Counted from the stretch's first letter, positions 11,584 to 22,015 are shown. The stretch is DNA of 64,000 nt from Clostridiaceae bacterium (GCA_902362865.1 CABIYE010000001.1:248001-312000), one strand, 5' to 3'. The notes: generated by a model not told the origin, from the sequence alone. Numbers and translations are program-made.

Positions 11584-13422
11584 ATGTTTGATATTCAGGA
11601 GGAGTTGAAGAAATTGCCCGGTAGACCGGGCGTCTATCTCATGCATGATGAGAAAGATGAGATTATCTATGTAGGAAAAGCAATCAGTTTAAAGAACCGT
11701 GTCCGCCAGTATTTCCAGAGCAGCAGAAATAAGGGCGTCAAAATTGAACAGATGGTAACACATATTGCCAGGTTTGAGTATATTGTGACAGATTCCGAGC
11801 TGGAAGCGCTGGTGTTGGAATGTAATCTGATTAAGGAGCACAGACCTAAGTATAATACGATGCTGATGGATGATAAGGCTTATCCATTTATCAAAGTAAC
11901 TGTCGACGAGCCTTTTCCAAGAATTATGCTGGCGCGCAGAATTGTGAAGGATAAGGCGAAGTATTTTGGACCTTATACCAGTGCCGGAGCTGTAAAAGAC
12001 ACAATAGAGTTAATCAGAAAACTTTATAATATTAGAAGCTGCAGCAGAAGGCTGCCAAGAGATATTGGAAAAGAGAGGCCTTGTTTGAATTATCACATTC
12101 ATCAGTGTAAGGCACCGTGTCAGGGATATATTTCGCAGGAAGATTACAGAAAGGCAATTGATGAAGTGTTGTCCTTTTTGAATGGAAATTACGATGGTGT
12201 TCTGAAAAATCTGGAAAAGAAGATGACAGATGCTTCTGAGGCGATGGAATTTGAAAAGGCAATCGAATACCGGGAGTTGATTGGCAGTGTGCAAAAAATA
12301 GCACAGAAGCAGAAAATTACGGACACAGCAGGAGAGGATAGAGATATTCTGGCGGTTGCTGTAGAAAATACAGACGCAGTGGTTCAGGTGTTTTTTATTC
12401 GCGGCGGCCGCCTGATTGGGCGGGATCATTTTTATCTGAGATTGACCGGAGAAGAGTCGACTAGTGAAATCCTATCCAGTTTTTTGAAACAGTTTTATGC
12501 CGGAACACCCTATATTCCGGCGGAACTTATGCTGCCGGAGGAGGTGGAGGACGCAGCTTTGCTGGAAGAATGGCTTTCCGGGAAGCGGGGACATAAGGTT
12601 CATATTAAAGTACCCAAGAAAGGTACTAAAGAAAAATTAGTGGAGTTAGCAGGGGAAAATGCCCGATTGGTCCTTAGTAAGGATAAGGAACGGCTGAAGA
12701 GAGAAGAAGGACGTACGATAGGAGCAGTAAAAGAAATTGAAAAATTGCTTGGGCTGGAAAGGGTTGTAAGGATGGAGGCTTATGATATTTCCAATATCAG
12801 CGGTTTTGCCTCGGTTGGTTCCATGGTGGTTTATGAAAAAGGAAAGCCGAAGCGGAATGATTACCGCAAATTTAAGATAAAAAGTGTGCAGGGACCGGAT
12901 GATTACGCAAGTATGAATGAGGTATTAACCAGAAGATTTCAGCATGGATTGAATGACCAGAAGGAAGGAAAGGATATGGGAAGTTTCCAGGCTTTTCCGG
13001 ACCTGATTCTGATGGACGGCGGAAAAGGTCAGGTGAATGTGGCGCTTCAGGTTCTGGAAAAGCTGGGACTTCATATTCCGGTCTGTGGGATGGTGAAGGA
13101 TGACAACCACCGGACGAGAGGCTTATATTATCAGAATAGAGAAATCCCGATAGACAAGAACTCCGAGGGCTTTAAGCTGATTACACGAATTCAGGATGAG
13201 GCACACAGGTTTGCAATTGAGTTTCATCGTAAGCTGAGAAGCCAGGGGCAGATTCATTCTGTTTTGGATGACATACCAGGTGTCGGGCCTGCAAGGCGGA
13301 AAGACCTTATGCGGCATTTCCAGAATCTGGATGCAATAAAGAGCGCTGAGGTAGAGGAATTAAAAAAACTGCCCAGTATGAATGAAAAATCTGCACAAGA
13401 GGTATATAAGTTTTTCCATTAA
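11584..13422 (+). CDS. uvrC: Excinuclease ABC subunit C
   Basis: Dual-incision nuclease of nucleotide excision repair; 612 aa. An N-terminal GIY-YIG domain ([18 protein letters not shown]), a UVR motif around residues 200-235, the C-terminal RNase H-like endonuclease domain (DGGKGQ) and tandem helix-hairpin-helix motifs ([15 protein letters not shown]) are in the expected order. The start at 11584 is preferred to a GTG at 11542, since [12 protein letters not shown] is the family-typical start and AAGGAAA precedes it. No uvrA or uvrB is adjacent. Confidence 0.95.
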   Translation: MFDIQEELKKLPGRPGVYLMHDEKDEIIYVGKAISLKNRVRQYFQSSRNKGVKIEQMVTHIARFEYIVTDSELEALVLECNLIKEHRPKYNTMLMDDKAYPFIKVTVDEPFPRIMLARRIVKDKAKYFGPYTSAGAVKDTIELIRKLYNIRSCSRRLPRDIGKERPCLNYHIHQCKAPCQGYISQEDYRKAIDEVLSFLNGNYDGVLKNLEKKMTDASEAMEFEKAIEYRELIGSVQKIAQKQKITDTAGEDRDILAVAVENTDAVVQVFFIRGGRLIGRDHFYLRLTGEESTSEILSSFLKQFYAGTPYIPAELMLPEEVEDAALLEEWLSGKRGHKVHIKVPKKGTKEKLVELAGENARLVLSKDKERLKREEGRTIGAVKEIEKLLGLERVVRMEAYDISNISGFASVGSMVVYEKGKPKRNDYRKFKIKSVQGPDDYASMNEVLTRRFQHGLNDQKEGKDMGSFQAFPDLILMDGGKGQVNVALQVLEKLGLHIPVCGMVKDDNHRTRGLYYQNREIPIDKNSEGFKLITRIQDEAHRFAIEFHRKLRSQGQIHSVLDDIPGVGPARRKDLMRHFQNLDAIKSAEVEELKKLPSMNEKSAQEVYKFFH

Positions 13423-13522
13423 TGTGGTAAGATGAGGACAGGAGCCGTGGCTGACGGTACAAAGCGGCAGAAGCAGTATGTTGGAGAAGAGCGGCGAATG
13501 CAGAAAAGAAAGGAAAATAATC

Positions 13523-14446
13523 ATGGCGAAAGTTGAAATGCAAAAGATCGTGGAAAAGATGAATTTAAAGAATCTGACTCCGGATGTATCATTGGAGGAC
13601 CGGGCGGTGGGAGTACCTGACACAAACAGGCCTGCGCTGCAGCTGACAGGTTTTTTTGAACATTTTGATTATAAGAGGGTACAGATTATCGGATATGTGG
13701 AATATACCTTTTTAAAGACAGTGGATGAAAAAGAGAAGGAGAGGATATACGATACGCTGCTGTCTTATCAGATTCCCTGCATCGTATTCTGCAGAGACCT
13801 GCAGCCGGAGCCGATGCTTTTGGAGAAGGCAAATGAGAGGCAGGTTCCTGTTTTTTCAACAAATGTAAAGACATCTGCTTTTACTGCAGAATTAATCCGC
13901 TGGCTGAATGTTGAGCTGGCTCCGTGTATTTCGATACATGGTGTGTTGGTGGATGTTTATGGTGTGGGCGTCTTGATTATGGGTGAAAGCGGAATCGGAA
14001 AGAGCGAAGCAGCGCTGGAATTGATTAAGAGAGGCCATCGTCTTGTCAGTGACGATGTGGTAGAGATACACAAGGTCAGTGATGATACGCTGGTGGGAAA
14101 TGCCCCCGATATTACGAAGCATCTGATTGAACTTCGGGGAATTGGAATTGTAGATGTTAAGACGTTGTTCGGTGTGCTCAGCGTAAAAGAAACACAGAAT
14201 ATAGACATGGTTATTACGTTGGAAGACTGGAATAAAGATAAGGAATACGACCGTCTGGGTCTGGAGGAACAGTACACAGAATTTCTGGGAAACAAAGTGG
14301 TATGCTATTCACTGCCAATCCGTCCCGGAAGAAATCTGGCGATCATTGTCGAGACGGCGGCAATCAACCACAGGCAGAAGAAGATGGGATACAATGCGGC
14401 TCAGGAGCTTTATAGAAGAGTTCAGCAGAATTTGATTAATAAGTAG
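13523..14446 (+). CDS. hprK: HPr kinase/phosphorylase
   Basis: Bifunctional enzyme that phosphorylates or dephosphorylates HPr on serine and so sets carbon catabolite repression in Firmicutes; 307 aa. The Walker A loop is GESGIGKSE, and the family signature ELRGIGIVDVKTLFG is intact. The start at 13523 has AAAGGAAA seven bases upstream; an ATG-like start 15 codons upstream has no ribosome-binding site. It lies between uvrC and a glucokinase, an arrangement that fits sugar signalling. Confidence 0.95.
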   Translation: MAKVEMQKIVEKMNLKNLTPDVSLEDRAVGVPDTNRPALQLTGFFEHFDYKRVQIIGYVEYTFLKTVDEKEKERIYDTLLSYQIPCIVFCRDLQPEPMLLEKANERQVPVFSTNVKTSAFTAELIRWLNVELAPCISIHGVLVDVYGVGVLIMGESGIGKSEAALELIKRGHRLVSDDVVEIHKVSDDTLVGNAPDITKHLIELRGIGIVDVKTLFGVLSVKETQNIDMVITLEDWNKDKEYDRLGLEEQYTEFLGNKVVCYSLPIRPGRNLAIIVETAAINHRQKKMGYNAAQELYRRVQQNLINK

Positions 14447-14456
14447 AGGATTGGAT

Positions 14457-15395
14457 ATGGAATATTGTTTTGGAGTGGATATTGGCGGTACTACCGTGAA
14501 GATGGGATTGTTTTCGGCGGAAGGTGAGCTGATTCACAAGTGGGAGATTAAAACACAGACGCAGAATGAGGGAGAGAGAATTCTTCCCGATGTGGCGGAA
14601 TCTATCCTTCGAGAGATGGACGAAAGAGACATTACGGCAGGTCAGGTATTAGGAGTGGGCGTGGGTATTCCGGCGCCTGTAAATAGCGAAGGTATTGTGC
14701 AGAATACCGCTAATCTTGGCTGGGGATATAAGGATGTGAAGGGAGAGCTTAGCAAATTGTTGTCCGGGCTAGAAGTAAGAGCCGGCAACGATGCCAATGT
14801 AGCCGCTCTTGGTGAAATGTGGATGGGCGGCGGCCAGGGACGGAAGAATGTGGTTATGGTTACTTTAGGGACCGGCGTAGGCGGTGGAATTATCCATAAT
14901 GGCAGAATTGTAGTAGGTGAGAATGGCGCTGGCGGAGAGATTGGGCACATCTGTGTGAATTACGAGGAAAAAGAGAAGTGCGGATGTGGAAAGACCGGGT
15001 GTCTTGAACAGTATGCATCAGCGACGGGAATTGCGAGATTAGCGAGAAGGCGGCTTGCCAAGTATCATGAACAAACGATTTTAAACAGGGAAGATATTAG
15101 TGCAAAGACAGTTTTTGACGCGGTGAAGAAGAAAGATGAAGTAGCAATTAAAATAGCGGAAGAATTTGGTGTATATCTGGGACATGCGCTGGCAAATATT
15201 GCAGTTATCTTTGACCCGGCAGTAATCGTAATCGGCGGAGGCGTCTCCAGGGCGGGAGAGGTATTGCTCCCCTTCATTGAAAAGCCCTTTCGGGAAAGAG
15301 CCTTTTTTGCAAACCAGAATACGGAATTTGCATTAGCTATGCTTGGAAATGATGCGGGAATATATGGAGCCGCAAAATTAGTTCTTGATGAGTAA
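14457..15395 (+). CDS. glk: ROK family glucokinase
   Basis: Probable ATP-dependent glucokinase of the ROK family; 312 aa. It has the N-terminal phosphate-binding motif GVDIGGTTVKMG, the sugar-binding loop GENGAGGEIGH and the zinc-binding CGCGKTGCLEQYAS signature. ATG at 14457 is preferred to the TTG two codons earlier since GAGG lies seven bases upstream. It follows hprK by 10 bases and is probably cotranscribed. The specificity for glucose rather than another hexose is inferred from family and context. Confidence 0.88.
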   Translation: MEYCFGVDIGGTTVKMGLFSAEGELIHKWEIKTQTQNEGERILPDVAESILREMDERDITAGQVLGVGVGIPAPVNSEGIVQNTANLGWGYKDVKGELSKLLSGLEVRAGNDANVAALGEMWMGGGQGRKNVVMVTLGTGVGGGIIHNGRIVVGENGAGGEIGHICVNYEEKEKCGCGKTGCLEQYASATGIARLARRRLAKYHEQTILNREDISAKTVFDAVKKKDEVAIKIAEEFGVYLGHALANIAVIFDPAVIVIGGGVSRAGEVLLPFIEKPFRERAFFANQNTEFALAMLGNDAGIYGAAKLVLDE

Positions 15396-15407
15396 TATAG
15401 ACAGATG

Positions 15408-15432
15408 AAATGCCAGCATTTTGCTGGCATTT
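15408..15432. terminator. Terminator between glucokinase and PBP genes
   Basis: Perfect 11-bp stem (15408-15418 with 15422-15432, arm AAATGCCAGCA) with a 3-base loop, placed between two convergent genes. The A and T ends let it act in both directions. Confidence 0.82.
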
Positions 15433-15460
15433 TATAATTTGTGTATTTTTATTTGCAGTT

Positions 15461-17989
15461 TTAGGTTCCTGATTCCGTTGACGGGATGTCTTCTGTGGAT
15501 GGAATATCTTCGGGTTCTTCCGGTTCCTCCGGCTCATAGCTCGGTGTTTCATCCCAAGTGTCGGAAGGTGTATCGTTGTAATTGTCAGAACCAGAAGATC
15601 CGGAAGTTCCAGAAGATCCGGAAGAACTTTCTTCATCTTCATCTTCATCATCGTAGTAATCATAATAAGACCAATGATCTCCATCGCATCCCTCTGTTGG
15701 CACAGTTTCCGGTGAAAAATATTCTGAGACAGAAGGACAGCCGGAACGTGCCAGCAGACCGGTCTCTGTGCATACCCATTTCTTTTCAACAGAGTTGGGC
15801 ATTGTGAATTCTTTGTATTCAAGATTCTCATGTATCCGACTCATGATGCTTCGCCAGAGGCGGAACCGGAATGTGGTATCAATATTGGTTAAGGATTTGT
15901 TCTCGTCATATCCGCCCCATACTGCACAGGTATAATATGGAGTATAGCCACAGAACCATAAGGTCTGATCGTGGTCTGTTGTACCTGTTTTTCCGGCTAC
16001 CGGCATATTGTTGAGGGAAGCAGCGCTTCCCGTACCGCTTTCCACTACGTCTTCCATTGCGCTTGTCAGCAGAGCAGCAGTGGTTTCTTTAATCACGGTA
16101 TGAGTATCGGATGCTCCTTCCAGAAGTACATTGCCATCATGATCCAAAATTTTGGTGTACAGGGTCGGTCTGTTATATACTCCTTTATTTGCTATGGCAG
16201 CAAATGCTGCGCACAGTTCATAGTTATAGACACCCTTTGTCAATCCACCCAAGGCGAGAGATTCTACTTTGTCAGATTCTTCCAAAGTAGTGAATCCGAA
16301 TTTCTCAGCGTATTCGTATCCTACCTGAGGCGTAATCTCGTTAATCATCTTAACGGCACATACATTTTGGGAATACTTGATTGCAGTGCGCATGGTAATG
16401 TCGCCCATGTAGTTGTTCGTGGCATTCTTAAGGGGCGTGCCGTCGGAATATTCCCATGGCTCGTCTCTGATAACTGTGGCAAGAGTTGCTTCGCCGGTAT
16501 CCAGAGCCGGAGCGTAGGTTGAAAGAATCTTAAAACAAGAACCAGGTTGTCTTGGGGATCCTTTGTAGGCTCGGTTCAGGCTCAGGCTTGTAGTCTTGGC
16601 GCCACGTCCTCCTACCATAGCTTTGACCTGTCCGGTTGCCTGATCGATAATTGTAACGGCAGCCTGGGGCTGAGGCGTCAGGTTGATGACTTCGTCATAG
16701 GTATCTCCTTCTCTGGCTATGGTAGTTTTCCATTCTGCAATCATAGCCTGTGCTTCCTCCTCACTGGAGAAGAGAAGTCCCTGTTCATCCCCATAAGTAT
16801 TCTGGACATATTGATTGATATGGCCGGAACTGTAATTTTCAACCGTTCCGTCTGCCCGGGTAACAGTCAGGGCGTAATCCAGACCAACTTCCACAAGCCA
16901 TGGATAATTCTCATCATTATTCATTTCTTCGTCGCAGATCTGCTGCATAGCAAGATTCTGGGTTGTGTATATCTGTAAGCCGCCGCTGTATAAGGCATTA
17001 TAAGCACGTGTCTCTGAAAAACCGAGACGATCCTGCAGATCTTCGATAATCTGCTGGGACAGTGCGTCTGTAAAATACGTGGTCGGCGTATCATCCGTAA
17101 TCTGGCTGTTTACATTCTGGATTCTGGCATAAACATCATCTGCCTTGGCACTGTCATATTCCTCACGGGTAATATATCCCTGATCCAGCATTTTCTGCAG
17201 GACTTCATCGCGGCGTCTCTGGTTGGCCTCCGGATTATCAATCGGGTTCAAGGTTGTAGGACTCTGAGTAATACCCGCAATAACCGCCGCCTCAGAAAGG
17301 GTTAGTTCCGATGCATCCTTATTGAAATAACGCATGGACGCGGACTGAATGCCCAGCGTATTCTGCCCCAGATTGATGGTGTTCAGGTAACTTTCCAGAA
17401 TCTCGTCCTTTGACATCTGCTTTTCGATTTTCAGGGCAAGATACTGCTCCTGAATCTTTCGCTCAGCTCTTTCAAAGAAGGTGTTTTCGGATACGAAATT
17501 GGGGAAAATATTATTTTTAATCAGCTGCTGGGTAATCGTACTGGCGCCTTCCGTAAAATGTCCGCCATTTGCAACGCCCCGGACAAATGCTCTGGCGATA
17601 CCCATGGGATCAATTCCGTTGTGTTCATAGAACCGCTCGTCCTCAATTGCCACAAATGCATGCTGTACATCCTCCGAAATCTCGGAAATGGACTTGTAGA
17701 CACGGTTCGAGCCTGAGGTTACAAAGCGTTCAATTTCCGTGACGCCGTCGTCTGCATAAGCAATAGAAGTATAACCGCTTGGCCGTACATCTTCGGCGGT
17801 TATGTCCGGTGAATCATCAATAATCTTCTTCAGGAACACAAACCCGGCAATGATACAGGCGATGACAATAAGAAGCAGGCATAATAAAAAAGCTTTGAAG
17901 AGCCTTACGCCTATCCGCTTGCTTTGCATAGTCGCTTTTGATGTGATTTCCTTCTGTTTCTTAGAAGCTTTATTTTTTCCATAATTCAT
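15461..17989 (-). CDS. Class A penicillin-binding protein (PBP1a-type)
   Basis: Bifunctional peptidoglycan synthase, 842 aa. A short basic cytoplasmic tail, one transmembrane anchor (about 30-52), a GT51 glycosyltransferase domain (EDERFYEHNGID, EGASTITQQLIKN), then a transpeptidase domain with the active-site SCFK near residue 482, SQN near 541 and KTGTT near 665. The last 80 or so residues are a low-complexity tail rich in Asp, Glu, Ser, Gly and Pro, including DIPSTEDIPSTE, likely an extracellular spacer. Ribosome-binding site AAAGGAGG. Divergent from yigZ. Confidence 0.93.
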   Translation of the reverse strand: MNYGKNKASKKQKEITSKATMQSKRIGVRLFKAFLLCLLLIVIACIIAGFVFLKKIIDDSPDITAEDVRPSGYTSIAYADDGVTEIERFVTSGSNRVYKSISEISEDVQHAFVAIEDERFYEHNGIDPMGIARAFVRGVANGGHFTEGASTITQQLIKNNIFPNFVSENTFFERAERKIQEQYLALKIEKQMSKDEILESYLNTINLGQNTLGIQSASMRYFNKDASELTLSEAAVIAGITQSPTTLNPIDNPEANQRRRDEVLQKMLDQGYITREEYDSAKADDVYARIQNVNSQITDDTPTTYFTDALSQQIIEDLQDRLGFSETRAYNALYSGGLQIYTTQNLAMQQICDEEMNNDENYPWLVEVGLDYALTVTRADGTVENYSSGHINQYVQNTYGDEQGLLFSSEEEAQAMIAEWKTTIAREGDTYDEVINLTPQPQAAVTIIDQATGQVKAMVGGRGAKTTSLSLNRAYKGSPRQPGSCFKILSTYAPALDTGEATLATVIRDEPWEYSDGTPLKNATNNYMGDITMRTAIKYSQNVCAVKMINEITPQVGYEYAEKFGFTTLEESDKVESLALGGLTKGVYNYELCAAFAAIANKGVYNRPTLYTKILDHDGNVLLEGASDTHTVIKETTAALLTSAMEDVVESGTGSAASLNNMPVAGKTGTTDHDQTLWFCGYTPYYTCAVWGGYDENKSLTNIDTTFRFRLWRSIMSRIHENLEYKEFTMPNSVEKKWVCTETGLLARSGCPSVSEYFSPETVPTEGCDGDHWSYYDYYDDEDEDEESSSGSSGTSGSSGSDNYNDTPSDTWDETPSYEPEEPEEPEDIPSTEDIPSTESGT

Positions 17990-18018
17990 GAAGCTATGCC
18001 TCCTTTTATACTTGTTCC

Positions 18019-18027
18019 ATTATAACA
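18019..18027 (-). promoter_or_regulatory. Extended -10 promoter element of the PBP gene
   Basis: TGTTATAAT read on the minus strand, 30 bases upstream of the start codon. No good -35 is visible, as is usual for extended -10 promoters. Confidence 0.5.
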
Positions 18028-18135
18028 AACTTGCCTATTGAAATAAAGAAAAAAATGAAAACTTCACATTTCAGTAGGAAAATCTTAAGAAATTCGTTAT
18101 AGTATATGTAGAAACAAAAAGAAAAGGTGAAAATT

Positions 18136-18792
18136 ATGTTGAAGAATTATCGAACAGTATACCAAGGCGGAGAAGGAGAAATTGTTGAAAAAAAATCCAG
18201 GTTTATCGCGACGGTGATACCGGCGGCAGAAGAAGAAGAAGCGCTGGCATTTATAGAAGCTATGAACAAGAAATACTGGAATGCAACGCATAATTGTTTT
18301 GCGTATGTGATTGGAGAGCGAAATGAAATCCAACGCTGCAGTGATGATGGAGAGCCTTCCGGCACGGCGGGGAAACCAATGTTGGATGTGCTTTTGGGAG
18401 AAGAATTGCATAATACTGCGGTGGTAGTGACCAGATATTTTGGCGGTACGCTTTTAGGAACCGGCGGTTTGGTGCGTGCTTATTCTTCGGCGGTAAAAGC
18501 GGGGCTTGCTTCATCTGTGATTATAACCAAAAAGCAGGGGATTAAACTGGAAATCACCACAGAATATACCGGGTTGGGGAAAATCCAGTATATACTGGCG
18601 GAAAAGGGAATGACGGTTCTGGATACTCTCTATACGGATAAAGTGGAGATGACGGTTCTGGTTCCGGCGCGGGAGCTTGAAGGTCTGAAAGCTGCAATTA
18701 TGGAGGGAACCAATGGCAGGGTGCGCATGGAAGAAGGTGAGACATGCTATTATGCGGAAATAGAAGGTAAAAACAGGGTCCTGGAAGACTGA
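18136..18792 (+). CDS. yigZ: YigZ/IMPACT family protein
   Basis: 218 aa protein of the YigZ/IMPACT family, with the N-terminal UPF0029 domain containing the conserved THNCFAYVIG, DDGEPSGTAGKP and RYFGGTLLGTGGLVRAY motifs, and a C-terminal DUF1949-type domain. Relatives in eukaryotes act in translation control, but the bacterial role is not settled. ATG at 18136 with AAAGGTG upstream is chosen over GTG at 18127. Its last codons also form the stem of the terminator of the convergent hpf gene. Confidence 0.9.
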   Translation: MLKNYRTVYQGGEGEIVEKKSRFIATVIPAAEEEEALAFIEAMNKKYWNATHNCFAYVIGERNEIQRCSDDGEPSGTAGKPMLDVLLGEELHNTAVVVTRYFGGTLLGTGGLVRAYSSAVKAGLASSVIITKKQGIKLEITTEYTGLGKIQYILAEKGMTVLDTLYTDKVEMTVLVPARELEGLKAAIMEGTNGRVRMEEGETCYYAEIEGKNRVLED

Positions 18793-18805
18793 GTTTCCAG
18801 GACCC
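18776..18805 (-). terminator. hpf terminator lying inside the 3' end of yigZ
   Basis: Perfect 11-bp stem (18776-18786 with 18795-18805, arm GGGTCCTGGAA). On the minus strand it is followed by a T-rich run (TGTTTTT), on the plus strand it is not, so it should act on hpf. The stem spans the yigZ stop codon. Confidence 0.75.
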
Positions 18806-18827
18806 CGATGGAGATATTATGAAGAAA

Positions 18828-19361
18828 TCAACGGAATTCAGGTTCGATCAGACCAAAAGTTCCGTTTTTACGCTTATAGACTACATTTACTTCTTCTGTT
18901 TCTGCGTTGCAGAACACGAAGAAATCATGGCCCAGAAGCTCCATCTGTACACAGGCATCTTCCGGGTACATCGGTTTGATGCCGAATTTTTTGGAGCGTA
19001 CAATTTTAATTTCATCGTCATCATCGGGCTCGTCAGAATCAAAAAACGCCTGATTAAAATTAACGCCCTCCTGATGCCTTGCTACTAGTTTGTTTTTATA
19101 TTTCCTAAGCTGGCGCTCTATGACTTCTTCTACAAGATCGATGGATACATACATATCGCTGCTTACTTGCTCGGACCGGATCAAGTCCCCCTTGACCGGG
19201 ATGGTAACTTCAATTTTCTGACGCTCTTTTTCTACGCTTAATGTAACAATGATTTCCGTATCGGGAGTGAAATATCTTTCTAACTTCTCCAGTTTGTTCA
19301 TAATTGTCTTTTTCAGACTTGGTGTTACTTCGATGTTTTTTCCACTGATGATAAACTTCAT
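18828..19361 (-). CDS. hpf: Long-form ribosome hibernation promoting factor
   Basis: Ribosome-associated protein of 177 aa that pairs 70S ribosomes into inactive 100S dimers in Gram-positive bacteria. The N-terminal S30AE domain (MKFIISGKNIEVTPSLKK) is followed by an acidic linker (DSDEPDDDDE) and the C-terminal dimerisation domain (KPMYPEDACVQMELLGHDF), which marks the long form. The ATG at 19361 is preferred to a TTG three codons upstream, which would abut the AAGGGG ribosome-binding site. Confidence 0.95.
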   Translation of the reverse strand: MKFIISGKNIEVTPSLKKTIMNKLEKLERYFTPDTEIIVTLSVEKERQKIEVTIPVKGDLIRSEQVSSDMYVSIDLVEEVIERQLRKYKNKLVARHQEGVNFNQAFFDSDEPDDDDEIKIVRSKKFGIKPMYPEDACVQMELLGHDFFVFCNAETEEVNVVYKRKNGTFGLIEPEFR

Positions 19362-19480
19362 GTTGTTCAACCCCTTTTCGGTATAATTTCAAATAGACAG
19401 GGAAATTGCCCGTTAATATCTGATAAAAATATCATTGTGCAATAATCTATCTGATATATTGAGTATACCATGTTTGTCGC

Positions 19481-20092
19481 CTAATGTATAGCTCTGATTA
19501 CCTCAATTCTTGAAATTTTTCCGTTATACATTTTGGCGACCCGCAGACCGCAGTCAGAAAAGTAGGTACAGGCACCGACTCCTATTTCCACCTCATCTTC
19601 TTTAAATTTTTTCAGGATGATGTCACAGAGAGTTTCGTCATCCTCATAAGGGATGGACATTTCCATAATTTTATTGACGACTTTTACTTTGGATGTTGCC
19701 CGGAAAATATTCTTATCTGAGATGTCGAAATCACAGAAGAGAAATTTTCTTGTAGCAAAAAGTACGGCAATGGCACAGACCCCAATCAGACTGCTGAGGG
19801 CAGAAGAGTGGTCGATGATAATCTGCCTTGCAATTGCAAATAAAAGAACTTCGAATACAGTGTCCGGTGTGTGGCAGTACATCATGCGGATCAGTTCAAC
19901 ACCGATAATCAGATTGAAGCAGGCTTCCAGAAGATCTTCGTAATTGGGGTAAGCGCTCAGGTTAGGAATGTTAGCTAATGATCCGGCGAGACGGATACTA
20001 AGGAGGATGATTCCGATTGCAAGCATAACAGAGATGAAAAACTCCAGAATCATCGCTACACGGGATAAGATTGCTGTTGCATATTTTTTCAT
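19481..20092 (-). CDS. Small integral membrane protein, PsiE-like
   Basis: 203 aa protein with hydrophobic segments at about 12-37, 58-72, 80-95 and 98-112 and a soluble C-terminal region of about 80 residues. It resembles phosphate-starvation-inducible PsiE-type membrane proteins, but I am not certain of the family and assign no function. Ribosome-binding site AGGAGG. It starts 16 bases after the typA stop on the same strand and is probably in one transcript with typA. Confidence 0.7.
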   Translation of the reverse strand: MKKYATAILSRVAMILEFFISVMLAIGIILLSIRLAGSLANIPNLSAYPNYEDLLEACFNLIIGVELIRMMYCHTPDTVFEVLLFAIARQIIIDHSSALSSLIGVCAIAVLFATRKFLFCDFDISDKNIFRATSKVKVVNKIMEMSIPYEDDETLCDIILKKFKEDEVEIGVGACTYFSDCGLRVAKMYNGKISRIEVIRAIH

Positions 20093-20108
20093 GGCATCCT
20101 CCTTTTGG

Positions 20109-21938
20109 CTATTTGCTGAGATTGCTTCGTTTCCTTAACTTCGGATCCAGGATTTTCTTGCGGATGCGAAGTGACTTGGGAGTAATTTCAAGAAGCTCGT
20201 CCGTATCGATGAAATCCAGTGCCTGTTCCAGACTAAGTATACGGGGCGGCGTCAGCCGGAGCGCTTCGTCTGCGCTGGAAGAGCGGGTGTTGGTAAGGTG
20301 CTTGGTCTTGCAGACATTTACCTCAATGTCGTCGGTCTTGCCATTCTGTCCGATTACCATGCCGGAATATACCTTTTCGCCGGGACCGATAAATAAGGTT
20401 CCGCGCTCCTGCGCACTGTAAAGGCCGTAGGTTACGGATTCTCCGGTTTCAAAAGCAATCAGGGATCCCTGTTTGCGGTACTGGATGTCTCCTTTGTACG
20501 GGGCATAACCGTCAAAAGAAGTGTTCATAATACCGTTTCCTTTGGTATCGGTAAGAAACTCTCCCCGGTAACCAATTAAGCCGCGGGCGGGAATGGAGAA
20601 CTCCAGACGGGTATAGCCGCCGCTGATAGATCCCATATTGCGCAGTTCGCCCTTTCGCTGTCCCAGTTTTTCAATTACGACCCCGGTAAATTCATCCGGA
20701 ACGTCAATATAGGCAATTTCCATAGGCTCAAGTAGTTTGCCCTTTTCATCCCTTTTATACAGAACCTCCGCCTTGCTGACCGCAAATTCGTATCCTTCTC
20801 GGCGCATATTTTCGATAAGTACGGATAAATGCAGTTCCCCGCGCCCGGATACTTTGTAGCTGTCGGTACTGTCAGTCTCTTCGACACGGAGGCTGACATC
20901 TGTGTTCAACTCACGGAACAGCCTGTCACGGATGTGGCGTGAAGTCACGTATTTCCCTTCCTGTCCCGCAAAGGGGCTGTCATTGACGATGAACTGCATA
21001 GCAATGGTAGGTTCGGAAATCTTCTGGAAAGGAATTGCTACCGGGTTCTCAGGTGAGCAGATGGTGTCTCCGATGGAAATGTCGGAAATACCGGAAATAG
21101 CAACGATGGAGCCGATGGTAGCTTCTTTTACATCTACCTTTTCCAGACCGTCAAATTCATATAATTTACTGATGCGGACCTTTTCCCGGCGTTCCGGGTC
21201 ATGTTCATTTACAACGGTCATATCTTGATTTACCCGGATAGTTCCGTTGTCAACCTTGCCAATTCCAATACGGCCGACATATTCGTTGTAATCAATAGTA
21301 CTGATCAGTACCTGGGTGTCAGCGTCCGGATCGCCCTCCGGCGCCGGTATATAGTCAAGAATTGTCTCGAAAAGAGGAATCATATTTTCCGGTCCGTCTT
21401 CCAGTTCCAGCACGGCGTAACCCGCTTTTGCCGAGGCATAAACGAAGGGGCAGTCAAGCTGTTCGTCGGAGGCTTCCAGATCAATGAAAAGCTCCAGCAC
21501 TTCATCAATGACTTCTTCCGGCCTTGCCTCCGGACGGTCAATTTTATTGATACATACGATAACCGGAAGTTTCAGATCCAGTGCCTTTCTGAGTACAAAT
21601 TTGGTCTGCGGCATGGCGCCTTCAAATGCGTCTACCACAAGGATGACGCCATTTACCATTTTCAGTACACGTTCTACCTCGCCGCCAAAGTCGGCGTGTC
21701 CCGGAGTATCAATGATGTTGATTTTAGTTCCTTTATAATAGACGGCTGTATTTTTGGAAAGAATCGTAATTCCACGTTCGCGCTCGATGTCGTTAGAGTC
21801 CATGACACGTTCTTCTACCTGCTGGTTTTCACGGAACACACCGCTTTGCTTTAATAATTCATCTACCAGGGTAGTCTTGCCATGGTCAACATGGGCAATG
21901 ATTGCAATGTTACGGATGTCTTCTCTCTTAGTCTTCAT
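20109..21938 (-). CDS. typA: Ribosome-binding GTPase TypA/BipA
   Basis: Translational GTPase of 609 aa, full length. G1 AHVDHGKTTL, G3 DTPGHADF and G4 NKIDR are present, and the C-terminal region carries the BipA-type SGRGELHLSVLIENMRREG and RGLIGYRGEFLTDT motifs. It helps 50S subunit assembly and stress adaptation, notably in the cold. It has its own promoter at 21988-22015 and is followed by the PsiE-like gene. Confidence 0.96.
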   Translation of the reverse strand: MKTKREDIRNIAIIAHVDHGKTTLVDELLKQSGVFRENQQVEERVMDSNDIERERGITILSKNTAVYYKGTKINIIDTPGHADFGGEVERVLKMVNGVILVVDAFEGAMPQTKFVLRKALDLKLPVIVCINKIDRPEARPEEVIDEVLELFIDLEASDEQLDCPFVYASAKAGYAVLELEDGPENMIPLFETILDYIPAPEGDPDADTQVLISTIDYNEYVGRIGIGKVDNGTIRVNQDMTVVNEHDPERREKVRISKLYEFDGLEKVDVKEATIGSIVAISGISDISIGDTICSPENPVAIPFQKISEPTIAMQFIVNDSPFAGQEGKYVTSRHIRDRLFRELNTDVSLRVEETDSTDSYKVSGRGELHLSVLIENMRREGYEFAVSKAEVLYKRDEKGKLLEPMEIAYIDVPDEFTGVVIEKLGQRKGELRNMGSISGGYTRLEFSIPARGLIGYRGEFLTDTKGNGIMNTSFDGYAPYKGDIQYRKQGSLIAFETGESVTYGLYSAQERGTLFIGPGEKVYSGMVIGQNGKTDDIEVNVCKTKHLTNTRSSSADEALRLTPPRILSLEQALDFIDTDELLEITPKSLRIRKKILDPKLRKRSNLSK

Positions 21939-21987
21939 AAAAACCTTCCTTTTCTATCTTTATTATACAAATAAAATATCTGGCGGT

Positions 21988-22015
21988 ATTATACCACATT
22001 TTCAGAAATTTACAA
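21988..22015 (-). promoter_or_regulatory. Probable promoter of typA
   Basis: Minus strand TTGTAA (22015-22010), 16-base spacer, TATAAT (21993-21988), about 50 bases before the typA start. A second TATAAT closer to the gene lacks a -35. Confidence 0.5.
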
